DNA of 64,000 bases from UBA5314 sp040217815. GTDB lineage: Bacteria > Bacillota > Syntrophomonadia > Syntrophomonadales > Syntrophomonadaceae. Each line of letters opens with the position of its first letter. The stretch's first letter is position 1. Location of the stretch: positions 36,563-100,562 of the forward strand of contig JBEHWI010000008.1 of the NCBI GenBank assembly GCA_040217815.1. Direction: 5' to 3'. This document shows, piece by piece, positions 34,102-42,912 of this stretch. The notes beneath the pieces were generated by a model. It did no database searches and was not told where the DNA came from. It worked only from the letters and a program-made list of their open reading frames with translations. The translations under genes and the position numbers were made by a program.

Positions 34102-35787
34102 TTAAGATGCCTGACTCTCCGTTTCGGTCAGCATTTCCCGGGCATGCTGGAGAGTGAGTTCACTGTAGTTTTCACCGCCCAGCATACGAGCCAGTTCGCG
34201 GATGCGACCTTCACGGTCCAGGATATGCACATGGACCAGGGTGAAATTTGGTTTTTGTTGCTTTTCTATCAAAAAATGGCGCCCTGCGTAAGCGGCCACC
34301 TGGGGGGAATGGGTGACCAGGATTACCTGATGACGCTCGGCCAGTTCACCGAGTTTGCGTGCCATAGCCGCCAGTGAAGTTCCCCCTACACCTACGTCTA
34401 TTTCATCAAATATCAGGGTGGGTAAATTGTAGACCGCGGCCAGGGCTTTTTTTAGAGCCAGGACTACCCGGGAGAGTTCTCCACCCGATGCCACCCTGGC
34501 CAGGGGACGCATCTCTTCACCGGGATTGGCACAGAACATGAAATCAAACTTATCCCATCCCATAGCTGTTGGCTTGGGGTGCCGGCCGATTTGAACCTGA
34601 AATTGGGTATGGGGAAGATTCAGCTCCTTCAATTCCCGGTTGACCTGTTCCTGCAGAACGGCCGCCGCCTCTCTTCTAGCGCTTGAAATAAGTCCGGCCC
34701 AGTTCTCGTATTCTCCCTGGGCTTTCAAAAGCTCCTGTTCGATATTTTGCTTTTCTTCCTGGCTGTTCCCCAGACGTTCATATTCTTCCCGACTTTTGGC
34801 CAGGTATGTAAGTACTTCCTGAATGTCTTTCCCATAGCGGGCTTTGAGCCGCTCTATATGATGCAGGCGTTCCTCCAACACATCCAGCAGCCCCGGTTCA
34901 AAATCCAGGCTTTCCCGAAAGCTGCCCAGACGGATGGCCAGGTCTTGAATGGTGTAATAAGCTTCTTCCATAGAAGACAATAAAGAAGCAAAAAAGGGAT
35001 CCTGCCCCAGGGTGTGGACTACATCCAGCGCTGAAGCTATTTGATCCAGAGCACTCGCCTGCTGCTCCCCTTCATAAAGCAGCATCAGCATTTGCGAAGC
35101 CCCGTCAGCCAGTTTACCAGAATTGCGAATGCGCTCCCTTAAGGCGCGATGTTCTTCCTCCTCGCCCGGCTTTAGGTCGGCCTGTTCTATTTCTTTAATC
35201 TGGTAGGAGAGAAAATCAAGCATCTGCAGGCGGTTTTGCTCCTCACTACACAGGTCCTGGAGCCGGCCCTTGAGATCCGTCCAAATCTTAAAAGCTTGTC
35301 CCAGGTTTTGCAGCAGAAGTGGTCCCTGCTCTATAAAACTGTCTATATAGCTGGTATACATCTCGGGTCGGAGCAAGGTCAGGTGATCGTGTTGCAGGTG
35401 CAGATCGAGCAATCGAGCGGCCAGTTCGCGAAGAGCCGAAACGCTGATATTCTTTCCGTTGATCCGGGCCGTGCTGCGGCCCTGGGGAGATATTTCTCGG
35501 GTGATTATAACCGAATCATCGGTTTCATCTATAAGACCGGCTTCCAAAAGAGAATGGCGGGACGTCTGGTCCTCGTCAAGGGAAAACACTGCTTCGGCTA
35601 TGGCCCTCTGGGCTGGATTTCTGACCAGGTCGCTGCTTATCCTATCTCCCATTACCAGGCCCAGGGCATCGATAATTATTGACTTGCCTGCCCCGGTTTC
35701 ACCCGTCAAAACGTTGAATCCGGAGCAAAACTCCAGGCGAAGTTCTTCAATGAGCACAAAATTCTTAATGTATATCTCCTGAAGCAT
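34102..35787 (-). CDS. recN: DNA repair protein RecN
   Basis: A 561-residue SMC-like ATPase acting early at double-strand breaks. The N-terminal P-loop GETGAGKSIIIDALGL is near residue 30. The long middle is coiled coil (for example EEEEHRALRERIRNSG). The C-terminal signature VASGGELSRVVLALKK and Walker B LPTLIFDEIDVGVGG are intact. ATG 35787 (MLQEIYIKNF) is five bases from GGAGG; an upstream ATG overlaps that site. It follows argR, as in Bacillus. Confidence 0.96.
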   Translation of the reverse strand: MLQEIYIKNFVLIEELRLEFCSGFNVLTGETGAGKSIIIDALGLVMGDRISSDLVRNPAQRAIAEAVFSLDEDQTSRHSLLEAGLIDETDDSVIITREISPQGRSTARINGKNISVSALRELAARLLDLHLQHDHLTLLRPEMYTSYIDSFIEQGPLLLQNLGQAFKIWTDLKGRLQDLCSEEQNRLQMLDFLSYQIKEIEQADLKPGEEEEHRALRERIRNSGKLADGASQMLMLLYEGEQQASALDQIASALDVVHTLGQDPFFASLLSSMEEAYYTIQDLAIRLGSFRESLDFEPGLLDVLEERLHHIERLKARYGKDIQEVLTYLAKSREEYERLGNSQEEKQNIEQELLKAQGEYENWAGLISSARREAAAVLQEQVNRELKELNLPHTQFQVQIGRHPKPTAMGWDKFDFMFCANPGEEMRPLARVASGGELSRVVLALKKALAAVYNLPTLIFDEIDVGVGGTSLAAMARKLGELAERHQVILVTHSPQVAAYAGRHFLIEKQQKPNFTLVHVHILDREGRIRELARMLGGENYSELTLQHAREMLTETESQAS

Positions 35788-35842
35788 TTTCCCCTCCATT
35801 GGTGCCGCGCGGGATTTTAAGTCCCGTGTAGAATTCCTGGGA

Positions 35843-36295
35843 TCAGGTGCGCAGCATCTGCAGCAGCTCGTCAACCAGGACCGGGGCCATCTCTTTGGGC
35901 TTTACTACCACAAATATGGTGTCATCCCCGGCTACCGTCCCCAGCACACTATCCCACCCCACTGCATCAATTAGCGAGGCCACCGCCTGGGCAGCTCCGG
36001 GAGTAGTCTTGATGACCACCAGGTTTTCACTGTGATCAACGTATATGACCGAATCACGAAAGAGCCTTTTGGTCCTCTCCTGGATTCCAGCCGGCTTAGC
36101 GGAATCGGGCAGCGCATAGCGGTAGCCGTGTTCGTCAGGAATCTTGATCAACTGCAGGTCTTTGATATCCCGGGATACGGTGGCCTGGGTAACATCCAGC
36201 CCCCGGTCAGACAAGGCCTGACAAAGCTCCTCCTGAGTGGCTATCCGTTCACTGTTGATAATTTCTCTGATGGCGAACTGGCGGGCAGATTTCAC
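35843..36295 (-). CDS. argR: Arginine repressor ArgR/AhrC
   Basis: A 150-residue regulator. The N-terminal winged helix contains TQEELCQALSDRGLDVTQATVSRDIKDLQLIK broken over residues 20-52, and the C-terminal hexamerisation/arginine domain has TTPGAAQAVASLID and GTVAGDDTIFVVV. It represses arginine synthesis and can activate catabolism. GTG 36295 has GGAGG seven to eight bases ahead and overlaps the mnmM stop by four bases. No ARG box could be identified in the window. Confidence 0.95.
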   Translation of the reverse strand: MKSARQFAIREIINSERIATQEELCQALSDRGLDVTQATVSRDIKDLQLIKIPDEHGYRYALPDSAKPAGIQERTKRLFRDSVIYVDHSENLVVIKTTPGAAQAVASLIDAVGWDSVLGTVAGDDTIFVVVKPKEMAPVLVDELLQMLRT

Positions 36296-36879
36296 CTTAT
36301 CCCTCCATTCAGCTTGTTTAATAAAAGCAGTACCGCAGGATTGTTCAACTGGTTCAAGAAGCTTACTTCAATTACTTCCAGGTAGTTCTGGGGAATTCCT
36401 GCTAAATACTCTTTAAGTGACTGCAGTTCTTGCAGCCCTCCGGGATGCCCGGTGTAGCAGACCAAAGTGATGCAGCCTCCTTCGCCGAGAAGACCGATAG
36501 CCTTTTCCAGTGCATCTATAGTGGTCCGGGGAGCGGTGGTTATCCGGTGATCACTCCCCGGCAGGTACCCCAGATTAAACATGATAAAACTGACCGGTTC
36601 ACCCACATAGCGGTCCATCAAGCTATGGTCTTCGTGAATCACTTCAACTCTCTTAGCGAAGCCCATCTGCTCGTTCAAGGCCCGGGTTGAGCGGGTCGCT
36701 TCTTCTTGAATGTCAAAAGCAAATACCTGGCCCCTATCCCCTACCAGTTCTGCTAAAAAAGCGGTGTCATGCCCCCGCCCGCAGGTGGCGTCAATCACCC
36801 TGTCCCCCGGTTTTACCCGGCAGCGGGCCAGACAATGTGATATGTTCAGGGCATTTTTATATATATTGCAGTTGCCCAC
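36292..36879 (-). CDS. mnmM: tRNA (mnm5s2U34) methyltransferase MnmM (YtqB family)
   Basis: A 195-residue class I SAM methyltransferase. Motif I is VIDATCGRGHDTAFLAEL, motif II FAFDIQEEA, and the family block FIMFNLGYLPGSDHRITT follows. The YtqB/MnmM family methylates the wobble uridine derivative nm5s2U in Gram-positive tRNAs. GTG 36879 follows GAGGT by nine bases and lies 5 bp after nadK. Earlier annotation of this family as rRNA methylase is outdated. Confidence 0.88.
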   Translation of the reverse strand: MGNCNIYKNALNISHCLARCRVKPGDRVIDATCGRGHDTAFLAELVGDRGQVFAFDIQEEATRSTRALNEQMGFAKRVEVIHEDHSLMDRYVGEPVSFIMFNLGYLPGSDHRITTAPRTTIDALEKAIGLLGEGGCITLVCYTGHPGGLQELQSLKEYLAGIPQNYLEVIEVSFLNQLNNPAVLLLLNKLNGGIR

Positions 36880-36884
36880 GATTA

Positions 36885-37697
36885 TTAGACCTCATTGCGG
36901 CGCAGCCGGCCTTCCAGGTTGTCAAACAGGAGTGCTCCGGTCAGGTTGACCATACGCAAGGGGTTGGCGGCCCGCTTTATCCTCACGCTGTATTGGGGCT
37001 CAAATTTCATATGGACCTGTCCATCCACACATATAACTGCATCCCGGGCATCCCGTGGTTTAATTACCAGGGGGTGCTGGGCTCCGATAACCAGGGGACG
37101 GCGGTGGGTAATGCTGGATGCGATGGGAGTGACTATAAAAGCCTGCAGAGAGGGATCAACGATCGGGCCTCCGGCTGAAAGAGAATAGGCGGTAGAACCG
37201 GTCGGGGTGGCCACTATGAGTCCGTCTCCCCGATATACACCCTGTGATCGCTCCTTTACGGAAAGCATGAGTTCTATTATCCGGGGAGCGGTTGATCGAA
37301 ACACAACTTCATTCAATCCCCCAACCGTCATGATGGGCAGGTCGCCGTCTACCACCTCGACCTCCATTACCATGCGTTCGTCTATAGAATAGTCTCCCTT
37401 AAGAAGCCTTTCCAGGTTTTCCTCCAGTTGGTTGCTGGCTATATTGCTCAAGAATCCTACCCGACCCATATTTACCCCCAGGACCGGAACCCCGCTCTGG
37501 GCATATTCACGAGCCGCTCTAATAACAGTTCCGTCCCCGCCCAGAACAATAAGCAGATCGATACTTACCGGGCCCGGTTTCTGGACCCCGTTGTCTATAA
37601 AGACCTCCACCCCCATAGCTTTAAGCTTCATCTCCATCAGCTGAGCCATGTGTACGGTATGAGGTTTTAGACGATTATTAAGTAGAAGAACCCGCAT
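36885..37697 (-). CDS. nadK: NAD kinase
   Basis: A 270-residue kinase that makes NADP from NAD with ATP or polyphosphate. The GGDGT motif is at 53-57 (LIVLGGDGTVIRAA), followed by GVPVLGVNMGRVGFL and the substrate loop TPTGSTAYSLSAGGPIV. ATG 37697 (MRVLLLNN) follows GGGAGG by eight bases and overlaps the 3' end of tlyA by 20 bp. NADP supply fits with the neighbouring isoprenoid and folate genes, but the linkage is mainly positional. Confidence 0.95.
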   Translation of the reverse strand: MRVLLLNNRLKPHTVHMAQLMEMKLKAMGVEVFIDNGVQKPGPVSIDLLIVLGGDGTVIRAAREYAQSGVPVLGVNMGRVGFLSNIASNQLEENLERLLKGDYSIDERMVMEVEVVDGDLPIMTVGGLNEVVFRSTAPRIIELMLSVKERSQGVYRGDGLIVATPTGSTAYSLSAGGPIVDPSLQAFIVTPIASSITHRRPLVIGAQHPLVIKPRDARDAVICVDGQVHMKFEPQYSVRIKRAANPLRMVNLTGALLFDNLEGRLRRNEV

Positions 37698-38502
37698 CCT
37701 TTTTCCTCCCCAGTTGTAAATGTGCTTCCTGCACGACATCACATACCTGGCTGCTCACATCCCGCTCCTCTCCAGGGAGGGGAGACAGCAGGAGAAAATA
37801 TTCGATATTGCCCTGCGGCCCGGTTATAGGTGAAAAGCAGAGATCCCGGCAATATAGCCCGGCGCTTTTAGCCGACTCTATACAATTCAATAAGACCTCC
37901 CTGTGCACCCCAGCGTCTCGAACTACACCTTTTTTACCTACCTGATTTCGGCCTGCCTCAAACTGCGGTTTGATCAAGCTGATTACCAGGCCGTTGTCTT
38001 TGAGCATATTCCTGATCACCGGAAACACCTTGGAGGTTGATATAAAAGAGACGTCTATGCTGACAATATCAACCGGTTCGTCCAGTCCTTCCAGGTATCT
38101 TATGTTGGTCCGTTCCCGGTTGACAACCCGCGGGTCATTGCGGAGCTTCCAATCCAGCTGGCCATAGCCGACATCAACCGCATAGACTTTGGAAGCGCCT
38201 TTCTGCAGGGCATAATCAGTGTAACCGCCGGTGGAGGCACCCACGTCAAGCACCACCCGGCCATTAAAATCCACCCCGAATACTTCGCCCGCCTTTTCTA
38301 TTTTTAAGCCCCCGCGGCTGACATAAGGACAGGTTTTACCTTCCAATTCTATAAGACTGTCCACAGCCACCGTTGTACCCGGTTTGTCTAAAACCTTGCC
38401 GTTTACCCGCACCTGCCCGGCCAGAATCATCCCCCGCGCCTTCTCCCGGCTGGGGGCCAAACCCTGTTCAACTAGCAGCATATCCAGCCTATTTTTCTCC
38501 AA
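37678..38502 (-). CDS. tlyA: TlyA family rRNA 2'-O-methyltransferase
   Basis: A 274-residue protein with an N-terminal S4 RNA-binding domain (RLDMLLVEQGLAPSREKA; AGQVRVNGKVLDKPG) and an FtsJ-like methyltransferase domain with the motif VVLDVGASTGGYTDYAL and DVSFISTSKVFP. TlyA proteins methylate cytidines in 16S/23S rRNA. TTG 38502 is ten bases from GGAG and 14 bp inside the end of dxs. The dxs-tlyA-nadK-argR-recN order is conserved in Firmicutes. Confidence 0.93.
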   Translation of the reverse strand: MEKNRLDMLLVEQGLAPSREKARGMILAGQVRVNGKVLDKPGTTVAVDSLIELEGKTCPYVSRGGLKIEKAGEVFGVDFNGRVVLDVGASTGGYTDYALQKGASKVYAVDVGYGQLDWKLRNDPRVVNRERTNIRYLEGLDEPVDIVSIDVSFISTSKVFPVIRNMLKDNGLVISLIKPQFEAGRNQVGKKGVVRDAGVHREVLLNCIESAKSAGLYCRDLCFSPITGPQGNIEYFLLLSPLPGEERDVSSQVCDVVQEAHLQLGRKKDAGSST

Positions 38503-40399
38503 TTCTAAGCAGCTCCAAGGATCGATTGCGGGTCAGTTTGGGCCATTGAGCAATTATCCTGGCCAGCACGGAAGCGGGGTCCATACCCAGGCATTCGAAC
38601 AACTGCTCAACTCGGCCATGCTCAACAAAGTCGTCAGGCAGGCCGACACGAATCAACCGGCAGTCATTCAGGCCCTTGTCGGCCAGAAGCTCCAGTATGG
38701 CACTGGCAAAGCCTCCGGCCAAGCAGTTGTCTTCAATAGTTACAATATTAGTAAAGCGCCGGGCTATACCGGCAATGCCTTCTAAATCAAGCGGTTTGGT
38801 AAAACGGGCATCATATAGCATGGCCGATATTCCATTTTGATTAAGCAGTTCGGCCAATTCACGCCCCATTTTGACCCCCCGTCCAATAGCGATAATAGCC
38901 AGATCATGGCCCTCTTGAATAATTCTACCCTGACCAATTTCTATGGGGCCGGGCTCGGTGGCAGCACTTTCTGCAACTCCTCGGGGATAGCGAATGGCCA
39001 CCGGCCCATTCATTTCCAGAGCCTTATCCAGCATGGCGGTAAGCTCGCGGCCATCCGCCGGAGCCATAACGGTTAGGTTGGGTACTATTCTGAGGTAGGC
39101 CAGATCAAAAGCCCCCTGGTGGGTAGCTCCATCCTCACCTACCAATCCGGCCCGATCAACGGCGAAGACCACCGGCAGGTTTTGCATGGCCACATCATGG
39201 ACCACCTGATCAAAAGCCCTTTGTAAAAAGGTCGAATAAACAGCCACCACAGGCTTAAGCCCTGCTTTGGCCATACCTGCCGCCATGGTTACCGCGTGCT
39301 GTTCACATATTCCCACATCAAAAAAGCGCTCCGGGTATTGGGAGGCAAAATCAGACAGCCCGGTACCGGAAGCCATGGCAGCCGTTATAGCTACCAGGCG
39401 AGGTTCTTGCTGGGCCTTGCCCACCATATAGTTGCCGAACAGCTGGGTATAGGTTTTGCATGGTTTTTTTACCTGACTGCCGGTGTCGATGTCAAAGGGG
39501 CCCACTCCATGAAATACATCGGGATTCTCCAGGGCCGGACCATATCCCCGGCCCTTCTGAGTAATGGTATGTATCAAAACCGGGCCTTTCATACGCCGGG
39601 CATTGGACATCACCAGGGTCATGGCCTGCAGGTCATGGCCGTCCACCGGACCAATATAGGTAAAGCCCAGTTCTTCGAAAAAGATTCCGGGCACCATAAG
39701 ATACTTCACCTTGTCTTTAAATCGGCTGGCGGCACTGGCCAGGCTGCTTCCGATCCGGGGAATCCGATTAAGAACCGTCTCAATTTCTTCTTTGGTACGA
39801 GAATAGGAAGGATCAGTGCGCAGACGGTTTAAATAGCTGGATAAGGCCCCAACATTCTTGGAAATTGACATCTCGTTGTCGTTTAAAACCACCATCAGAT
39901 CGGTTCCCAGATGGCCGGCATGGTTGAGCGCTTCAAAGGCCATGCCTCCAGTCAGGGCTCCATCTCCGATAACCGCTATTACCGAGTATCTTTCCCCGAG
40001 TTGGTCCCTGGCCAGGGCCATACCCAGGGCCGAGGATATCGAGGTGCTGCTGTGGCCGGTGTCAAAGGCGTCATGAGTGGACTCGTGGCACTTGGTGAAA
40101 CCGCTCATTCCTCCAAACTGCCGTAGGGTATCCATGTCTCGAAAGCGGCCTGTTAAAATCTTATGCACATAACTCTGATGTCCTACATCCCATATAATTC
40201 GATCGGTATGGGTGTCAAAAACCGAGTGCAGGGCAATGGTCAATTCCACCACCCCCAGGTTGGAGGCCAGGTGCCCGCCGCAACTGGCCACGCTCTTGAC
40301 AAGTATATCTCTAATGTCCTGGGCAAGCTTCTGCTTTTCGGCTAGTTTAAGTTTTCTAATTCCTTGGGGAAGCTCCAGTTCCTCCAATATGGTATACAA
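38489..40399 (-). CDS. dxs: 1-deoxy-D-xylulose-5-phosphate synthase
   Basis: A 636-residue thiamine diphosphate enzyme that joins pyruvate and glyceraldehyde 3-phosphate, the first step of the MEP isoprenoid pathway. Motifs are SVASCGGHLASNLGVVEL, the TPP site AVIGDGALTGGMAFEALNHA, and DRAGLVGEDGATHQGAFDLA. The open frame extends 93 codons upstream through oapA, but TTG 40399 after AAGGTGA gives the usual length and no other site is suitable. It works upstream of IspA in the same cluster. Confidence 0.95.
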   Translation of the reverse strand: MYTILEELELPQGIRKLKLAEKQKLAQDIRDILVKSVASCGGHLASNLGVVELTIALHSVFDTHTDRIIWDVGHQSYVHKILTGRFRDMDTLRQFGGMSGFTKCHESTHDAFDTGHSSTSISSALGMALARDQLGERYSVIAVIGDGALTGGMAFEALNHAGHLGTDLMVVLNDNEMSISKNVGALSSYLNRLRTDPSYSRTKEEIETVLNRIPRIGSSLASAASRFKDKVKYLMVPGIFFEELGFTYIGPVDGHDLQAMTLVMSNARRMKGPVLIHTITQKGRGYGPALENPDVFHGVGPFDIDTGSQVKKPCKTYTQLFGNYMVGKAQQEPRLVAITAAMASGTGLSDFASQYPERFFDVGICEQHAVTMAAGMAKAGLKPVVAVYSTFLQRAFDQVVHDVAMQNLPVVFAVDRAGLVGEDGATHQGAFDLAYLRIVPNLTVMAPADGRELTAMLDKALEMNGPVAIRYPRGVAESAATEPGPIEIGQGRIIQEGHDLAIIAIGRGVKMGRELAELLNQNGISAMLYDARFTKPLDLEGIAGIARRFTNIVTIEDNCLAGGFASAILELLADKGLNDCRLIRVGLPDDFVEHGRVEQLFECLGMDPASVLARIIAQWPKLTRNRSLELLRIGEK

Positions 40400-40410
40400 A
40401 GGATCACCTT

Positions 40411-40977
40411 CTATCCGCGAAACAACTCTATTCTGGTGAGGCCTTCCCACCAGCTTATAATCAACGCCACCCGGAATATGATCTGGTTGGCATGATTTAT
40501 AGCTAAAACCTTTCCAAACGCCTTGCCGCCCACAGTCAGAGCAGCTATCAGGCTGGTCATCACGGCACCTGCCAGGGTTAGATCGAGGAGGGTAAACTGC
40601 CTGGCCAGGCTTATGACAATCCCGGCCCCCAGGGCCCCGCTCAAAGTCCCGGCGATATCTCCCACCACATCGTTGCAAAAATTGGCCACCAGGTGGGCGT
40701 TCTTAATTATCTTAACCGCCTGCCGGGCTCCAGATATTTTTTTGGCCGCCCTGGCATTGAAAGGCGGCATTTCGGCAGCGGTGGCGGCAGTTCCAATTAT
40801 ATCAAAAACTATCCCTAGAAAAATAATCAACAGCAGAAGCAGTAAAGACAAAATAAGGTCGTTTACAACTTCAACCAAAACCTGCGACCCGAGATTTACC
40901 ACCAGGGCAATGAAAAAGGTGATGAACGCAATCAGCAACCCGGATATCAAGTTTTTTCGGTTTATGGTTCCAAACAA
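40411..40977 (-). CDS. oapA: OLE RNA-associated membrane protein OapA
   Basis: A 188-residue membrane protein directly downstream of the OLE RNA. Hydrophobic segments include LISGLLIAFITFFIALVV and LILSLLLLLLIIFLGIVF. The conserved middle reads VFDIIGTAATAAEMPPFNA and VANFCNDVVGDIAGTLSG. In Bacillus halodurans OapA binds OLE RNA at the membrane and the complex affects magnesium, cold and ethanol tolerance; relatives are often labelled CorB-like. TTG 40977 is nine bases from AAAGGA. The frame is open further up, but that region is the RNA. Confidence 0.85.
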   Translation of the reverse strand: MFGTINRKNLISGLLIAFITFFIALVVNLGSQVLVEVVNDLILSLLLLLLIIFLGIVFDIIGTAATAAEMPPFNARAAKKISGARQAVKIIKNAHLVANFCNDVVGDIAGTLSGALGAGIVISLARQFTLLDLTLAGAVMTSLIAALTVGGKAFGKVLAINHANQIIFRVALIISWWEGLTRIELFRG

Positions 40978-40999
40978 TGCTAACTTTCCTTTATGGTTG

Positions 41000-41586
41000 A
41001 CTAACACCGGCCCGAGGTTGTTCAACGAGTAAACGCTGCGACATAGGTCCAGCAGGTTTTCCCAGCGGGCGTCCCAGTTGTTGCCAAGAGGGCGGTTTCC
41101 CTTTATGCCCACTCCGCCGCGTTGCCGCTGGCGGGGCTGGATTACCACTAAGTACGCACTTTAATCCTCGTCAAACCGTGCGCCTGGCACTCAGTCTAGG
41201 AGTTTTCCCCGACAATCCACATCAGTTCTAGCCTCTTTTGCAGACACCGGTTTCAAAGCGGGCGATAGGACCCTGGCCAAGGTCGCAACCACCCTTATAT
41301 GCCTATCCGCCGCCGCCACTCAAGGCAGGCTACACTGCACCCAGCAGCTACCAAATGCAGGTTTTCTCACCAAGTTCATTGATGAGCCTCCACGGATGAA
41401 GGGGTCAGTCCCGCATGCCATTGCGGGGTGCCCCAGCACCCTTAACTCCCAGCAACGACCCCTGACTGGGCGTCACAAGCCGATACCAGAATCTTCATCG
41501 ATGTGCCCGGAACGGATTTTTAGGCCCGTCTTCGAGACTGATAAGATTGACTAGAATACTGCAACCTCCTGACCGGTTGCTGTCGA
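41000..41586 (-). ncRNA. ole: OLE RNA
   Basis: About 590 bases between ispA and oapA with no credible reading frame, dense in GC-rich hairpins (for example GCCCGCATGCC/GGCATGCGGG-type pairs near 41410-41440). An extended -10 promoter lies just upstream. OLE RNAs of anaerobic and extremophilic Firmicutes are about 600 nt and lie exactly here, in folD-xseA-xseB-ispA-ole-oapA-dxs-tlyA-argR-recN clusters. The 3' limit is estimated from the oapA ribosome site; the 5' limit from the promoter. The call rests on size, location and partner gene rather than a covariance search. Confidence 0.85.
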
Positions 41587-41592
41587 TAAGAT

Positions 41593-41621
41593 ATTATAGC
41601 ACAGGGCTCAAATTCATGCCA
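41593..41621 (-). promoter_or_regulatory. Extended -10 promoter of the OLE RNA
   Basis: TATAAT (41598-41593) is preceded by TGTGC, giving TGN before the -10. CTGGCA 18 bases further up matches four of six of TTGACA. Transcription would begin near 41586. Confidence 0.6.
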
Positions 41622-41713
41622 GTCAGCCATTTTAATCAAAATAGCTCCTTTTTACGGCACAAATCGTAGCCCCCGTTTGCTTCCATTTAATAAATATACG
41701 TTATGCTTTAGCC

Positions 41714-42619
41714 CTAACTGTCCCTTTCCAGCAAAAAAAGGGCCAGATTGCGTAGAAAATCGGCGGACCGGCCGAATCCCTGCAGGCTTGCCAGGCACGC
41801 TTCTACATTTTCCCGAGCCAGGGCCCAGGCTCCTTCCAGACCGTATAGCCGGGGATAGGTTACCTTATTATTCTTTTCGTCGCTTCCCACCGGTTTGCCA
41901 ATGAGGGCTTCATCGCCTTTTACATCTAAAATGTCATCGGTAATCTGAAAAGCCAGACCAAAACACCTGGCATAACTATCCAGACAATTCAGTTTTTCTT
42001 CTTCCATGCCGGCCAGCAGGGCTCCGGCTCTAAGCGCGGCTTTAAAGAGCTCCCCGGTCTTGAGGCGGTGGATGGTTTCCAGGCCCGGTTCATCTAAAAC
42101 CTTGCCTTCACTTTCCAGATCCAGAACCTGTCCTCCCACCATTCCCCGGCTGCCCGCCGCCTGGCTCACTTCCTCAATGACGGTAAGAACCCGCAGCGGC
42201 TCCACCTCTTTCACCTGCGCATTCTGGGCCAGAAGTTCAAAGGCCCGGGTCAACAGCGCATCACCGGTTAGTACGGCGTTGGCTTCGCCATAAACCCTGT
42301 GGCAGGTTGGTTTTCCCCGCCTGAAGTCATCGTCGTCCATAGCCGGCAGATCGTCGTGAACCAGGGAATAGGAATGTATCATTTCCAGGGCGCAAGCCGC
42401 CGGAACTACAGATAAACGTTCTCCTCCAGCCAGGACCGCCCCTTCAAAGACCAGAATGGGCCGCAGCCGCTTTCCCCCATTGAATACCGCATAGTGCATT
42501 GCTTCGTGAATTACCGGGGGAAAAGCATCGGTATCGTTTAAATACTGCTCCAGGCAGCTATCTACAAACTTCTTGCGTTTTTGTAGTTCCTGCTTGAATT
42601 GTTGGCAGTCAAATTCCAT
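41714..42619 (-). CDS. ispA: Farnesyl/geranyl diphosphate synthase IspA
   Basis: A 301-residue all-helical prenyltransferase. The first Asp-rich motif is HDDLPAMDDDDFRRGKPT and the second ITDDILDVKGDE. A conserved NGGKRLRPILVFEGA precedes them. It condenses isopentenyl and dimethylallyl diphosphate to C15. ATG 42619 opens the gene, 71 bp after xseB. A short basic run (QKRKKFVDSC) lies at the N-terminus. Confidence 0.95.
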   Translation of the reverse strand: MEFDCQQFKQELQKRKKFVDSCLEQYLNDTDAFPPVIHEAMHYAVFNGGKRLRPILVFEGAVLAGGERLSVVPAACALEMIHSYSLVHDDLPAMDDDDFRRGKPTCHRVYGEANAVLTGDALLTRAFELLAQNAQVKEVEPLRVLTVIEEVSQAAGSRGMVGGQVLDLESEGKVLDEPGLETIHRLKTGELFKAALRAGALLAGMEEEKLNCLDSYARCFGLAFQITDDILDVKGDEALIGKPVGSDEKNNKVTYPRLYGLEGAWALARENVEACLASLQGFGRSADFLRNLALFLLERDS

Positions 42620-42690
42620 TCCTTAACCCTCCCAAGGGCATATCTTAAAATATTTTAGCCCCTTCATCCAAATTAATTGGGGCAAGAATG

Positions 42691-42912
42691 CTAAACATCA
42701 ATATCGCTGAACTCCAAATCGCCATTCAAGCTTTCAACCAGCCGCTGAACGCGCCCCTGGGCCTGCTCCAGTTCTTTCTGGCAAAACAGGCTTAGGGTAA
42801 TACCTTCCTGGAAGGTTTTTATCGAAGCTTCTAAATCCAGCTCACCGGACTCCAGCTTTTCCACCAGTTCTTCCAACCGGTTTAAGGCCTCTTCAAATTT
42901 CATTTTATCCAT
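42691..42912 (-). CDS. xseB: Exonuclease VII small subunit XseB
   Basis: A 73-residue helical protein (MKFEEALNRLEELVEKLESG; LEASIKTFQEGITLS), the standard XseB pattern. Several small subunits bind one XseA to form exonuclease VII, which degrades single-stranded DNA. ATG 42912 lies 8 bp inside the end of xseA; a second ATG four codons in is an alternative. Confidence 0.95.
   Translation of the reverse strand: MDKMKFEEALNRLEELVEKLESGELDLEASIKTFQEGITLSLFCQKELEQAQGRVQRLVESLNGDLEFSDIDV

Noticed and set aside
40400..40678. N-terminal extension of Dxs
   Set aside because: The extra 93 codons read through oapA in another frame; family length and the ribosome site support TTG 40399.
41000..41590. 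Group II intron remnant
   Set aside because: Phrases such as CGCACGGTTTGACGAGG recall group II introns, but there is no reverse transcriptase, no clear domain V, and the gene order fits OLE RNA much better.
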